Source: Neobacillus sp. Marseille-Q6967
Lineage (GTDB): Bacteria > Bacillota > Bacilli > Bacillales > Cytobacillaceae
NCBI RefSeq assembly: GCF_946151075.1
Contig: NZ_CAMGZB010000001.1
Span: 124,001-188,000, forward strand
Length of the DNA: 64,000 bases
Reading direction: 5' to 3'
Under the pieces are notes generated by a model. That model saw only the letters and a program-made list of their open reading frames with translations, made no database searches and had not been told where the DNA came from. Each line of letters opens with the position of its first letter. Position 1 is the stretch's first letter. The position numbers and the translations under genes are program-made. Positions 53,421 to 60,966 of this stretch are shown in pieces.

Positions 53421-54080
53421 CTAGATGGGAAGAGAAATTTCAATAGATGTACCTTCTCCTATTTTAGAGGATATCACACATCGGCCTCCAGTCAGGAGCA
53501 TTCTTTCTTCCATGGCGGCAATGCCTAAAGAATGCGGATGATTTTTCATTTCTTCCTGCTGAAAACCTTTTCCATGATCAAAAATGGAAATCGAAAGTTG
53601 GGAGTCCTCCCAATTCATACTCATCGTGATTTTCGAGGTATCTGCATGCTTGGCAATATTGGCAAGCGCCTCCTGACAAACGCGAAATACTGCTATGCTC
53701 TTTTGTTCAGGAATCTGTTTTTCTTGTCCGGAGGTTTCTAGGTTTACTAGTATTCCAAAGGTAGAGGTATATAGTTTAATATAACTCTTAATAGCTGCCA
53801 GTAAACCTAATGTAGATAAAGCAGGAGGATGTAATTCAACTGATAGCAGCCGGAGTTCCTGTATCGTCTTTTCAATCAACTCAGTCATTTGATGCAGGTA
53901 GATTTTTAAGTGCGGTTGTTCCATACTGGATTCAACAAAATGCAGACCTGTAAGAATACTAAATAGGTTCTGCCCTACTCCTTCATGAAGCTCTAAAGCA
54001 ATACGCTTAATGTCTTCTTCCTGTGACTGTATAATATATGAACTAATCTGCTGCTTCAATTCAGTATGCTCCAACTTCAT
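53421..54080 (-). CDS. Sensor-less histidine kinase
   Basis: A 219-residue protein: only HisKA_3 (phospho-His in RIALELHEGVGQNLFSIL, about residue 32) and HATPase (FDHGKGFQ, GIAAMEERMLLTGG). No input domain or membrane helix, so it may depend on another sensor. First gene of the four-gene operon kinase-regulator-GAF-PAS kinase. AGGAGGG precedes the ATG. Confidence 0.83.
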   Translation of the reverse strand: MKLEHTELKQQISSYIIQSQEEDIKRIALELHEGVGQNLFSILTGLHFVESSMEQPHLKIYLHQMTELIEKTIQELRLLSVELHPPALSTLGLLAAIKSYIKLYTSTFGILVNLETSGQEKQIPEQKSIAVFRVCQEALANIAKHADTSKITMSMNWEDSQLSISIFDHGKGFQQEEMKNHPHSLGIAAMEERMLLTGGRCVISSKIGEGTSIEISLPI

Positions 54081-54117
54081 TCCCTCCTTTACTTTAAGGA
54101 TAGTTCAATTAAACTTG

Positions 54118-54251
54118 TCTGTTGATTTCCACTTCAGGCACTTCGCTTTCCGCGGGCGTTCCGGCGAGCCTCCTCGGCGCTTTAGCGCCTGCGGGGTCTC
54201 CCCTGTTCCGTACTCCCGCAGGAGTCTCGCGCCTTCCGCTCCAATCAACAG
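54118..54251. repeat. Long palindromic Bacillaceae repeat, copy D
   Basis: Opens CTGTTGATTTCCACTTCAGG and closes CCGCTCCAATCAACAG. Nearly identical to copy C. It lies between the Mo-oxidoreductase operon terminator and the kinase operon, so the kinase promoter must be inside it or in the 37 bases after it. Confidence 0.88.
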
Positions 54252-54261
54252 GGTTTAAAAA

Positions 54262-54307
54262 CTAGAAAGAAGGTTCAGGTTCTAATATTCAACCTGAACC
54301 TTCTTGA
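54262..54307 (-). terminator. Terminator of the Mo-oxidoreductase operon
   Basis: GAAGGTTCAGGTT / AACCTGAACCTTC, a 13-bp stem followed by TTTC on the minus strand; overlaps the end of the last gene. Confidence 0.8.
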
Positions 54308-54554
54308 TTGTATAGGTTAACCCACTCTCACTATGGGTTGCTGACCACATGGTTTCTGTTTCGATTATTGTACTGTCAATCGGAACGGCGAGAAAATAAT
54401 GATGATCAAAGTAGAAACGAATATGGGTGCCATCGGGACATGGTTGAACCTTTTTCACCTGTTTTTTCACTGCCGGTGCTTGTTCCCCGTCCTGCTCATC
54501 TCTAATCAGGATTTCCACCTGTCCCTCCGTAAACCGATAGAGATCTTCAATCAT
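54282..54554 (-). CDS. Unknown protein, last gene of the Mo-oxidoreductase operon
   Basis: A 90-residue soluble protein starting MIEDLYRFTEGQVEILIRDE, beta-rich, ending KKVQVEY. ATG at 54554 has AGAGG upstream and sits just past the stop of the previous gene; an in-frame ATG at 54641 would overlap it. Single Cys in QPCPDGT. The family is not recognised; operon position suggests an accessory role. Confidence 0.6.
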   Translation of the reverse strand: MIEDLYRFTEGQVEILIRDEQDGEQAPAVKKQVKKVQPCPDGTHIRFYFDHHYFLAVPIDSTIIETETMWSATHSESGLTYTIKKVQVEY

Positions 54555-54558
54555 TGGT

Positions 54559-54852
54559 TTAACATCCTCTCTGTGCAGGATAGAGGAACATTTTGTAGCC
54601 TTGAAGGTACTCCCAAAACTTTTCTTCTGCATTTTCCTCAAGAAAATCGATGGTCTCTTCCTCTGAAGACCAAAAAGACATCCCTTTTACTTCCGCAATG
54701 ACCATTTCCGCGCCATCGAGTGTCTTTTCTTCCAAGTACCAATTTAATCGGTTTTTACCAAAAGTCCTTTTCAATAATTCATCAATCTCCGCTGCAAAGC
54801 CGCCTGATTGTGCCCGCATAAAACAAAAATCAATATACGTTTCACTAATCAT
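54559..54852 (-). CDS. Unknown acidic protein, Mo-oxidoreductase operon
   Basis: A 97-residue acidic soluble protein (MISETYIDFCFMRAQSGG...) rich in Glu, with Trp residues and a C-terminal Cys. Its start overlaps the small membrane gene by eight bases, which shows coupled translation. It might be a chaperone or regulatory subunit, but nothing in the sequence proves this. Confidence 0.62.
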   Translation of the reverse strand: MISETYIDFCFMRAQSGGFAAEIDELLKRTFGKNRLNWYLEEKTLDGAEMVIAEVKGMSFWSSEEETIDFLEENAEEKFWEYLQGYKMFLYPAQRGC

Positions 54853-55036
54853 TCACATTCACACCTTTTTTATAGATAAGGAATGCTGCCGGGAACAAAA
54901 TCACATTGATGACTCCTGCAACAATGGTATTCGTATAATTTTCATAAAAATATTGATGGACCATATATTGAGTCGAGATAATATTCAACATTAATACCGC
55001 TAGAAGGAGTGCAACAGGAATGTAACTACGCTTCAT
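54845..55036 (-). CDS. Small membrane protein (63 aa), Mo-oxidoreductase operon
   Basis: Two membrane helices (about residues 5-22 and 36-55) and a short tail. Overlaps the Rieske gene by 11 bases and the next gene by eight. It probably assists assembly or anchoring of the complex. Not a recognised family. Confidence 0.62.
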   Translation of the reverse strand: MKRSYIPVALLLAVLMLNIISTQYMVHQYFYENYTNTIVAGVINVILFPAAFLIYKKGVNVND

Positions 55037-55550
55037 AACGCTTCACCCCCACGGCATAAACAACTCCGTTTTCAACCTTCACATGAATTTCAGGAAGCGG
55101 ACGTCTTGGCGGTCCGGCAGTTGGTGCACCAGTATTCACATCAAATTTCCCGTGATGACAAGGGCAAAGTAAGTCGCCCTCTTCTTTTTGCCAAAACACC
55201 GGGCAGCGGAGATGTGTACAGGCATTTTGGTAAGCAACATATTTTTCTTCTGACAATCGGATTAAGATCGCACTGTTATGCTCACCTGGAAAGTGAAAAT
55301 CAACCGCGTCACCTATGCTAATAGATTTTACATCGGTGATTTTTTGTTTCGGGTACTTTTTATCCCCAAGGCCTGCTAGTTCTTTTGCAGCGACAACTCC
55401 CCATGGAAGGGAAGAGACGGCGAAAACGCCTGCAGCCCCCGCCAGTGTTTTCATAAAACCGCGGCGGTCAAGTTTTCGCTCGTTATTTCGGTTTATATTA
55501 TGAGTGTAATTATCTCCATTAAACGGGATCTTGTTATTTTTATCAGTCAT
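55026..55550 (-). CDS. Rieske [2Fe-2S] protein with Tat-like signal
   Basis: A 174-residue protein. DRRGFMKTLAGAAGVFAVSSL (about 28-48) looks like a twin-Arg signal or anchor. The Rieske domain (about 65-170) has CTHLRCPVFW and CPCHHGKFD, giving two Cys and two His ligands. It would receive electrons from quinol or pass them to the Mo enzyme. AGGAGGG precedes the ATG. Confidence 0.88.
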   Translation of the reverse strand: MTDKNNKIPFNGDNYTHNINRNNERKLDRRGFMKTLAGAAGVFAVSSLPWGVVAAKELAGLGDKKYPKQKITDVKSISIGDAVDFHFPGEHNSAILIRLSEEKYVAYQNACTHLRCPVFWQKEEGDLLCPCHHGKFDVNTGAPTAGPPRRPLPEIHVKVENGVVYAVGVKRYEA

Positions 55551-55561
55551 GTAAATCCCTC

Positions 55562-56122
55562 CTAGAACAATTTAGTGACGCCCTGCAGAATTCCAGGGAG
55601 ATTCACTTTAACATTTGTTTCGCCTTCTAAATAAGGCATGCTTGTAACCCATTTATCATTATCAAGGTTAAATTGGTTTTTCTTTGCTTCAATTTCTTCC
55701 TCTGAAAGCCACTGTAAGGTGTTAGTTGGACATACACTCGCACACATTGGCGGGATTCCGTCTTTTGTACGGTCGATACAAAGATCACATTTATACATAA
55801 GGTTTTGCTCAGTATCAAACTTCGGTATTCCATATGGACAGGCAATCGTACAGTTTTGACAGCCAATACACTTTTCAACAAGTGCAGAAAGAACGGCACC
55901 TGTTTCATGGATTTGAATTGCCTGAGCCGGACAGCTCCTTGCACACGCTGGATTTACACAATGAAGGCACATGAGAGGCATCGTCTGCCGGTTAACCAGC
56001 GGGTTAACATCGTATACATAGTTGCGGTTACGTTCCTCGTGCCCGCCGCACTGTGTACAAGCCGCTAGACATGAGCGGCACCCTATACAGTTTTCGAGTT
56101 CAATATACAGCCTCTTTTTCAT
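55562..56122 (-). CDS. Four-cluster ferredoxin electron-transfer subunit
   Basis: A 186-residue FdhB/NrfC/DmsB-type protein with Cys motifs CIGCRSCLAACTQC, CLHCVNPACARSCP, CIGCQNCTIACPYG and CDLCIDRTKDGIPPMCASVCP, enough for four [4Fe-4S] clusters. It wires the Mo subunit to the membrane. Its ATG follows the stop of the catalytic gene directly. Confidence 0.9.
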   Translation of the reverse strand: MKKRLYIELENCIGCRSCLAACTQCGGHEERNRNYVYDVNPLVNRQTMPLMCLHCVNPACARSCPAQAIQIHETGAVLSALVEKCIGCQNCTIACPYGIPKFDTEQNLMYKCDLCIDRTKDGIPPMCASVCPTNTLQWLSEEEIEAKKNQFNLDNDKWVTSMPYLEGETNVKVNLPGILQGVTKLF

Positions 56123-58291
56123 TTATTGCACCTTCTTTAATTCAAGTTTTTCAATCTGCGCTGCGCACGCTTTGAATTCCGGCATCCTTGACATTGGATC
56201 AAGAGCGGCAATGGTTAAAACATTAATAGATTTGTCATGGCCAAAATGGTATGGCACAAACACCGTGTCCTTTCGGATGGCTTCGGTAATCTTTACTTTA
56301 TATTCTGCTTCCCCTCTACGGGTAAATAAGCGTACAGATTCTTCATGTTCAATGTTGTATTTTGCTGCAGTTTCCGGATGTACTTCTACATATGGCTCTG
56401 GGCACATATCACGTAAGAATTGAATCCGGCGAGTCTGGTTTCCAGATAGATAGTGGTAGACAACGCGGCCAGTTGTCAGGCGCAACGGGTAGTCTTCACA
56501 AGGTTCTTCAGCTGGCGGACGATATGGCAGTGCACAAATTTTCGCCTTCCCATCTGGATGATAGAATTTTTTATCTAAAAACATATGTGGTGTTCCTTTA
56601 TCATTTTCGTCTTTACATGGCCAGAATACGCCGTCTTGTTTTTCGATTTTATCCCAAGTGATTCCGTAATAATCTGCATAACCGCCTTTAGAGGCTAAAC
56701 GGAACTCATCGTTAACATCTTTAGCTGTTTTTAAATGAGAGAAGTATTTTCCTCTTCCAAGACGCTCACATAACTCAACTTGAATCTGCCAGTCTGGCTT
56801 GGATTCTCCTATTGGTTCTTGAGCTTTATTGATTTTAATACAACGACCTTCAAGATTTGTAACCGTTCCTTCATCTTCTGACCAAGTAGTAGTTGGTAAA
56901 ATGACATCCGCAAATTCAGCAGATTCTGAAAGATAGAAATCAGCACATACCATGAAATCAAGGTTCTTTAATTGTTCACGTACATAGTTTAAGTTTGGAG
57001 CTGAAACTGCTGGGTTCGAACATAGTAAGTACAATCCACGGATAACCTTTTGCTCCATTAACTCAAACATTTCGTAAGCTGATACACCCTCTTTTGGCAT
57101 TTCCTCTGGTTCAATTCCCCAAACCTTTGCCACTGCCTTTACATGCTCTGGATTTGCAATTTTGCGGTATCCTGGAAGGGCATCAGCCTTTTGGCCATGT
57201 TCTCGGCCGCCTTGACCATTCCCCTGTCCTGTAAAAGTAGCGACTCCAGCCTTCGGACGGCCAATTTTACCCGTTACTAACGCCATATTGGTATAGCCCG
57301 AAACATTGTCAACACCTTTATGCTGCTGCTCTATTCCACGGGCAAACATGACGATGGCATTTGGAGCCTTACCATATATTTCAGCTGCACGGATGATTTT
57401 TTCAGGTGCTACCCCAGTTAACTCACTTGTATATTCTGGTGTAAATTGTTTTACAAGCTCCTTCGTTTCTTCAAAACCGTTTGTATGATTCTTAACAAAT
57501 TTTTCATCTATATGACCATTTTGAATTAATAGATTCACGATTCCATTAGCAAGTGCAAGGTCTGTACCTGGTCTTAAATCTAAGTGTACATCCGCTCTTC
57601 TGGCAATCGGTGTTTCACGAGGGTCAGCAACAATTAAGTATCCTCCTCTTTCTTGAACAGACCATACCCTGAACATGGAGGTAGGATGACATTCAGCTGT
57701 ATTGCTTCCTGCTATAAATAAACAATCTGTTTCATGAATATCTGTCCATGGCAGGGTTGAACCGCGGTCAACTCCTAAGGATCTCATAAAGCCGCCGGCG
57801 GCACTTGCCATACAAAAACGTCCATTGTAATCAATATAGCGGGTCTGCAAACCAACACGGGCAAACTTTCCAGTTAAATAACATTTCTCGTTGGTCATTG
57901 ATACACCGCTGTAAACACTTAGTGAATCTTTCCCGTAATTACTTTGCAACTCTAGGAACTTTTTCACGATTAGGTCATATGCTTCATCCCAGCTTGCTTC
58001 ACGGAAGCCATCTTTCGTACCTTTAAGTGATGCATCATCACGAATCAAAGGTTTAAGGATACGATCAGGGTGATTGGTTTGCTGATATGCCGTAACCCCT
58101 TTTGGACACATTTTTCCAACCGTTACCGGCCAGTCATAACGAGGTTCAACCCCGATGATTTTATTTGTTTTTGTATTTACACGTAAATTCATCCCGCACT
58201 GCATTCCGCAATAGCTGCAGTGTGTTTTTACAAGTGTCTCATTTGGATGACGTACATTTTCTATTTCTCTAAAGAATTTATCCCTTTGCAT
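56123..58291 (-). CDS. Molybdopterin oxidoreductase catalytic subunit (nitrate reductase-like)
   Basis: A 722-residue bis-MGD enzyme. An N-terminal [4Fe-4S] motif CSYCGMQCGMNLRV...GKMCPKG (about 25-65) is followed by the Mo region YNGRFCMASAAGGFMRSLG, where Cys (about residue 158) is the likely Mo ligand, as in Nas/Nap nitrate reductases. TGQGNGQGGREHGQKADALPGY is another Nas-type motif. No Tat signal, so cytoplasmic. Nitrate is the best guess; formate or other substrates are possible. It overlaps the membrane gene by 14 bases. Confidence 0.85.
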   Translation of the reverse strand: MQRDKFFREIENVRHPNETLVKTHCSYCGMQCGMNLRVNTKTNKIIGVEPRYDWPVTVGKMCPKGVTAYQQTNHPDRILKPLIRDDASLKGTKDGFREASWDEAYDLIVKKFLELQSNYGKDSLSVYSGVSMTNEKCYLTGKFARVGLQTRYIDYNGRFCMASAAGGFMRSLGVDRGSTLPWTDIHETDCLFIAGSNTAECHPTSMFRVWSVQERGGYLIVADPRETPIARRADVHLDLRPGTDLALANGIVNLLIQNGHIDEKFVKNHTNGFEETKELVKQFTPEYTSELTGVAPEKIIRAAEIYGKAPNAIVMFARGIEQQHKGVDNVSGYTNMALVTGKIGRPKAGVATFTGQGNGQGGREHGQKADALPGYRKIANPEHVKAVAKVWGIEPEEMPKEGVSAYEMFELMEQKVIRGLYLLCSNPAVSAPNLNYVREQLKNLDFMVCADFYLSESAEFADVILPTTTWSEDEGTVTNLEGRCIKINKAQEPIGESKPDWQIQVELCERLGRGKYFSHLKTAKDVNDEFRLASKGGYADYYGITWDKIEKQDGVFWPCKDENDKGTPHMFLDKKFYHPDGKAKICALPYRPPAEEPCEDYPLRLTTGRVVYHYLSGNQTRRIQFLRDMCPEPYVEVHPETAAKYNIEHEESVRLFTRRGEAEYKVKITEAIRKDTVFVPYHFGHDKSINVLTIAALDPMSRMPEFKACAAQIEKLELKKVQ

Positions 58292-59360
58292 TCTGATTTG
58301 CCCCCTTAACCTTCACTTGATGAGTTGCTACTCCCGAGAACCTTGCAATCCGGTATTTTCTGCGGCATGGCAGACATAACTCAGCAAGATTAAAGCCATC
58401 TTCCATATTAAATTCCATCGTATTAACACCTAATACGTGGATCACATCATTTGATTGTTCAACGGATACGAAATGATCACCGCATACCTTACATTTCTTC
58501 ATTTCCTTTTCACCATAGTGCTCACGGTAGTTTCTTGCAAAAACACTCATTGGTCGGAATGGAATATGGGCAAGCTTTCCGAATGGTAAGTAGATTAATG
58601 TTACGATCACGGAAAATTGGTGAATTAGTGACATTTGCGGCTGCATCCAGCCGTGTAAAAATACGTTTTGAACCGTTAATAAAAGTCCAGTAATTGAAAT
58701 AAACAGTAACAGGTACAATGGAAGGAAATCATAAATGAATTTCTGCTCTGCTCTTGCCTGCATGTTTTTCAAACGGCGGTGTAATGCCATGCATACACCA
58801 GTAATAACCATAATGGCTGAAATATTTAATGCATTGTAAGAAAACCATGCGATGATTCCATCTGCTTTGATATTGATTAAATCCATTCCCATTAAAACAA
58901 CCGTATAGTAGCCGTTCTCATCCATCGTAAAATACATCCAGCTGAAAACGAGCGGGAATGTTACTAAACAAGCAAGAACGCAGCCCCAGCCGATTAAGAT
59001 GTGCTGCACCCAGCGGTAAAGCCCGCGATTTTTAATAAAATCGTAAAACGCTAAATGGTTCACAGCTGTTTTAGGTGTACTTTTTCTTAAAAGAAGCTTT
59101 AACCCTTTTTTGATAAAAATTTTAGTTGGCGGCCTTTCCCCCCAAGCGATGAACCGATAAAAAAATCCGCCTAAAAAGACGATCGTACCAACCATATATC
59201 CGTAAAGATTCAGGTCAATATGGGTAAACATCCTCGTACCAATAAATACTAAAATTGCGAGTCCAGTGACAGTTAAAAACATTGATTTAGCAAAGTGGGA
59301 AGCAAACGCGTTATTAACCGAGCTTCCCGTTTTCTTATTTGTTGAAGTATCTGCCTTCAT
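58278..59360 (-). CDS. Membrane subunit of the Mo-oxidoreductase complex
   Basis: A 360-residue protein with about six to seven membrane helices. His residues in WVQHILIGWG and LIHQFSVIVTLIYLPFGKLAH could bind heme b as in NarI/DsrM-type quinol-linked subunits. The C-terminal part has CKVCGDHF and CLPCRRKY, a zinc-ribbon-like or cluster site. First gene of the operon. GAGGAGG precedes the ATG. Confidence 0.72.
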   Translation of the reverse strand: MKADTSTNKKTGSSVNNAFASHFAKSMFLTVTGLAILVFIGTRMFTHIDLNLYGYMVGTIVFLGGFFYRFIAWGERPPTKIFIKKGLKLLLRKSTPKTAVNHLAFYDFIKNRGLYRWVQHILIGWGCVLACLVTFPLVFSWMYFTMDENGYYTVVLMGMDLINIKADGIIAWFSYNALNISAIMVITGVCMALHRRLKNMQARAEQKFIYDFLPLYLLLFISITGLLLTVQNVFLHGWMQPQMSLIHQFSVIVTLIYLPFGKLAHIPFRPMSVFARNYREHYGEKEMKKCKVCGDHFVSVEQSNDVIHVLGVNTMEFNMEDGFNLAELCLPCRRKYRIARFSGVATHQVKVKGANQNAKG

Positions 59361-59381
59361 TTGAGTTCCTCCTCAAAAAAA

Positions 59382-59432
59382 ATAACACTATCGTTTTTCT
59401 TAATTACATTGTAAGAAAAACAACAGTGTTAT
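59382..59432. promoter_or_regulatory. Long inverted repeat before the Mo-oxidoreductase operon
   Basis: On the minus strand ATAACACT-GTT-GTTTTTCTTA, a nine-base loop, TAAGAAAAAC-GAT-AGTGTTAT: two stem blocks of 10 and 8 bp, ending about 20 bases before the first start codon. It can be an operator or a leader hairpin. Confidence 0.65.
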
Positions 59433-59438
59433 CTATAT

Positions 59439-59474
59439 CGGGGAAATCCCCCATCCTCGGGGGAAAAAACCCCT
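59439..59474. promoter_or_regulatory. Two GGGG/CCCC dyads, putative response regulator sites
   Basis: CGGGGAAATCCCCC (59439-59452) and GGGGGAAAAAACCCC (59459-59473) are G/C-rich dyads in AT-rich DNA, 80-115 bases upstream of the operon start. An NreC-like regulator is encoded nearby. Binding is inferred, not known. Confidence 0.5.
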
Positions 59475-59510
59475 AAAAAAATTATTTTAGACAAATCTCT
59501 GTAACAAATA

Positions 59511-59633
59511 GAAAAGCGGAGGCGCCTTGACCAGGGGCGACAGGCATAAGACGAGCCGGCTAGAAGGTTGCTCTTTAACCTTCTGGACGGATTGGCTTAT
59601 GACCCCGAGCCCCTAGGCGCTGGAGCAAGACAA
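59511..59633. repeat. Second type of palindromic Bacillaceae repeat
   Basis: Starts GAAAAGCGGAGGCGCCTTG and ends TAGGCGCTGGAGCAAGACA, with inverted arms (CATAAGACGAGC...GGCTTATGACC and AGAAGGTTG...CAACCTTCT-like parts). I recall this element type, opening AAAGCGGAGGCGCC, as common in intergenic regions of Bacillus. It lies directly after the M50 protease stop codon. Confidence 0.75.
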
Positions 59634-60815
59634 TTAGATTTTTAGATATTTTTTCCGCCAAGAATAAAGAAGTAACAGGATAAAGATACCAATCTGTAAT
59701 GAAAATAAAACAGCATCCCAGAACGCAAGGCTTGTCGGGGACTGCCTGAAGCCCGGTAGCAGCTGGTTTGCTGCATCGATGATTTCCGGGATATAAAAAA
59801 CGAAGAACAATGCAATCGTGATTACTATACCTAAAAAATAAAAGATGGAATAAAGGAAAACTGTTTTTTTCTCTTCGTTAAAAATGGTCTCCTCCCGAGA
59901 ATCCGATTGAATAAAAGGAAGCCGCTTCACGATTAGTTGTTTGGCCACTTCCATCACATTGTAGCAACCGGTAATATTCTCAAAAACATAATATAAATCC
60001 GTTTTTAAATAAAAACAGCATTGATAAAGCATTCTTAGAAAAATATCAAAAACAGCAAGGTTCATGAGCCCAACGGCAAGCTTTGGTGCTTCGGGAAAAA
60101 TTATGTGCAGCCCTAAAGCTATAAACAAAATCACCGTATCAAAACAAAGACCTGAGAGAAATAGTCCATTTCGTTCTTTTGGGGATAGCTTCCAAACAGA
60201 TGACATATCGGTTTCAAGAACCACAATAAACAAACGGTGGCCAATCTCCACTTTAGTCGGAAGATTATGCGCCCTCATTGCCAGCACATGACCAAGCTCA
60301 TGAATCAGAACCAAAGTGAATGTAAACGTCATCCATAAAAGGACATTTAAGGCCATTACATCAAAAACAAAGATGTCTTCGTGATGGGGCAATAAGTCAG
60401 GGTTGATGATGAATAAAATAAGATTAATGACAAATAAAATGCTATACAAGGCAAAACTAAATTTATTAAAGAAGAATTTTCCAACGTTTGATGAAATCCA
60501 ATAAGAGCCTAATTTTGAATTTTCCCTCTGGTTTCTTTCTATCTTTATCCCATCAATTTCTTGAACCAAGCCTAATTCAAGAAGTTGTTGAGTAAAATCC
60601 AGAAGGTCCACTTCTTCAGCAGGATATTTTTGCTTTAATGTCTTCTCAATATCTCCAAGCTGTTTCCCTTGATTAATGAAATGGATTGCATCAATACAAA
60701 CCTCGGGCATTTCATAAAATTCGCCAGAAAGTTCATCTTCAATAATATAATTCTTTCTATCCTTGCGAATCTGAATTGGAACCATTGAAATACACGATTG
60801 AGGTGTTAAAGTCAT
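59634..60815 (-). CDS. PqqD-like/M50 membrane metalloprotease
   Basis: A 393-residue protein. Residues 10-95 resemble a PqqD-like peptide-binding domain (RIRKDRKNYIIEDELSG-type start, EKTLKQKYP...LLDFTQQLLELGLVQE). A membrane domain follows with the site-2-protease zinc motif HELGH (about residue 172; LVLIHELGHVLAMRAH). About eight membrane helices in total. RiPP clusters use PqqD domains to bind precursor leaders, and M50 proteases cut peptides in the membrane. Upstream lies the 24-aa peptide gene, the probable substrate. Confidence 0.82.
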   Translation of the reverse strand: MTLTPQSCISMVPIQIRKDRKNYIIEDELSGEFYEMPEVCIDAIHFINQGKQLGDIEKTLKQKYPAEEVDLLDFTQQLLELGLVQEIDGIKIERNQRENSKLGSYWISSNVGKFFFNKFSFALYSILFVINLILFIINPDLLPHHEDIFVFDVMALNVLLWMTFTFTLVLIHELGHVLAMRAHNLPTKVEIGHRLFIVVLETDMSSVWKLSPKERNGLFLSGLCFDTVILFIALGLHIIFPEAPKLAVGLMNLAVFDIFLRMLYQCCFYLKTDLYYVFENITGCYNVMEVAKQLIVKRLPFIQSDSREETIFNEEKKTVFLYSIFYFLGIVITIALFFVFYIPEIIDAANQLLPGFRQSPTSLAFWDAVLFSLQIGIFILLLLYSWRKKYLKI

Positions 60816-60842
60816 TAATCATCGTTCCTAACTAAAATAGTT

Positions 60843-60884
60843 TATAAAAAAAGAAGGATGATTAGCTTCCTAGAGCTATCATCC
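60843..60884 (-). terminator. Partial terminator between peptide and protease genes
   Basis: GGATGATAGCT CTAGGA AGCTAATCATCC on the minus strand followed by TTCTTTTTTT. It would keep peptide mRNA in excess over protease mRNA, as is common for peptide precursor genes. Confidence 0.78.
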
Positions 60885-60891
60885 CCCTATA

Positions 60892-60966
60892 TTATTTCCC
60901 GCCAACACCTAAATAAGGGCACCACCAGCAAGTTGTTTTAATTTTCTTTAGCTTACGGATTTTCAT
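60892..60966 (-). CDS. Short Cys/Trp-rich peptide, candidate precursor (24 aa)
   Basis: ATG at 60966 shares ATGA with the stop codon of the HD-GYP gene, and GGAGGTGGG lies just upstream. The first 12 residues are strongly basic (six Lys/Arg); the last 12 are CWWCPYLGVGGK. A CxxC with two Trp between, plus Pro-Tyr and a Gly-rich end, suggests a modified or disulfide peptide. It is followed by a terminator and then a PqqD-like/M50 protease. No known family is recognised. It may be a signal, bacteriocin or cofactor precursor. Confidence 0.72.
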   Translation of the reverse strand: MKIRKLKKIKTTCWWCPYLGVGGK

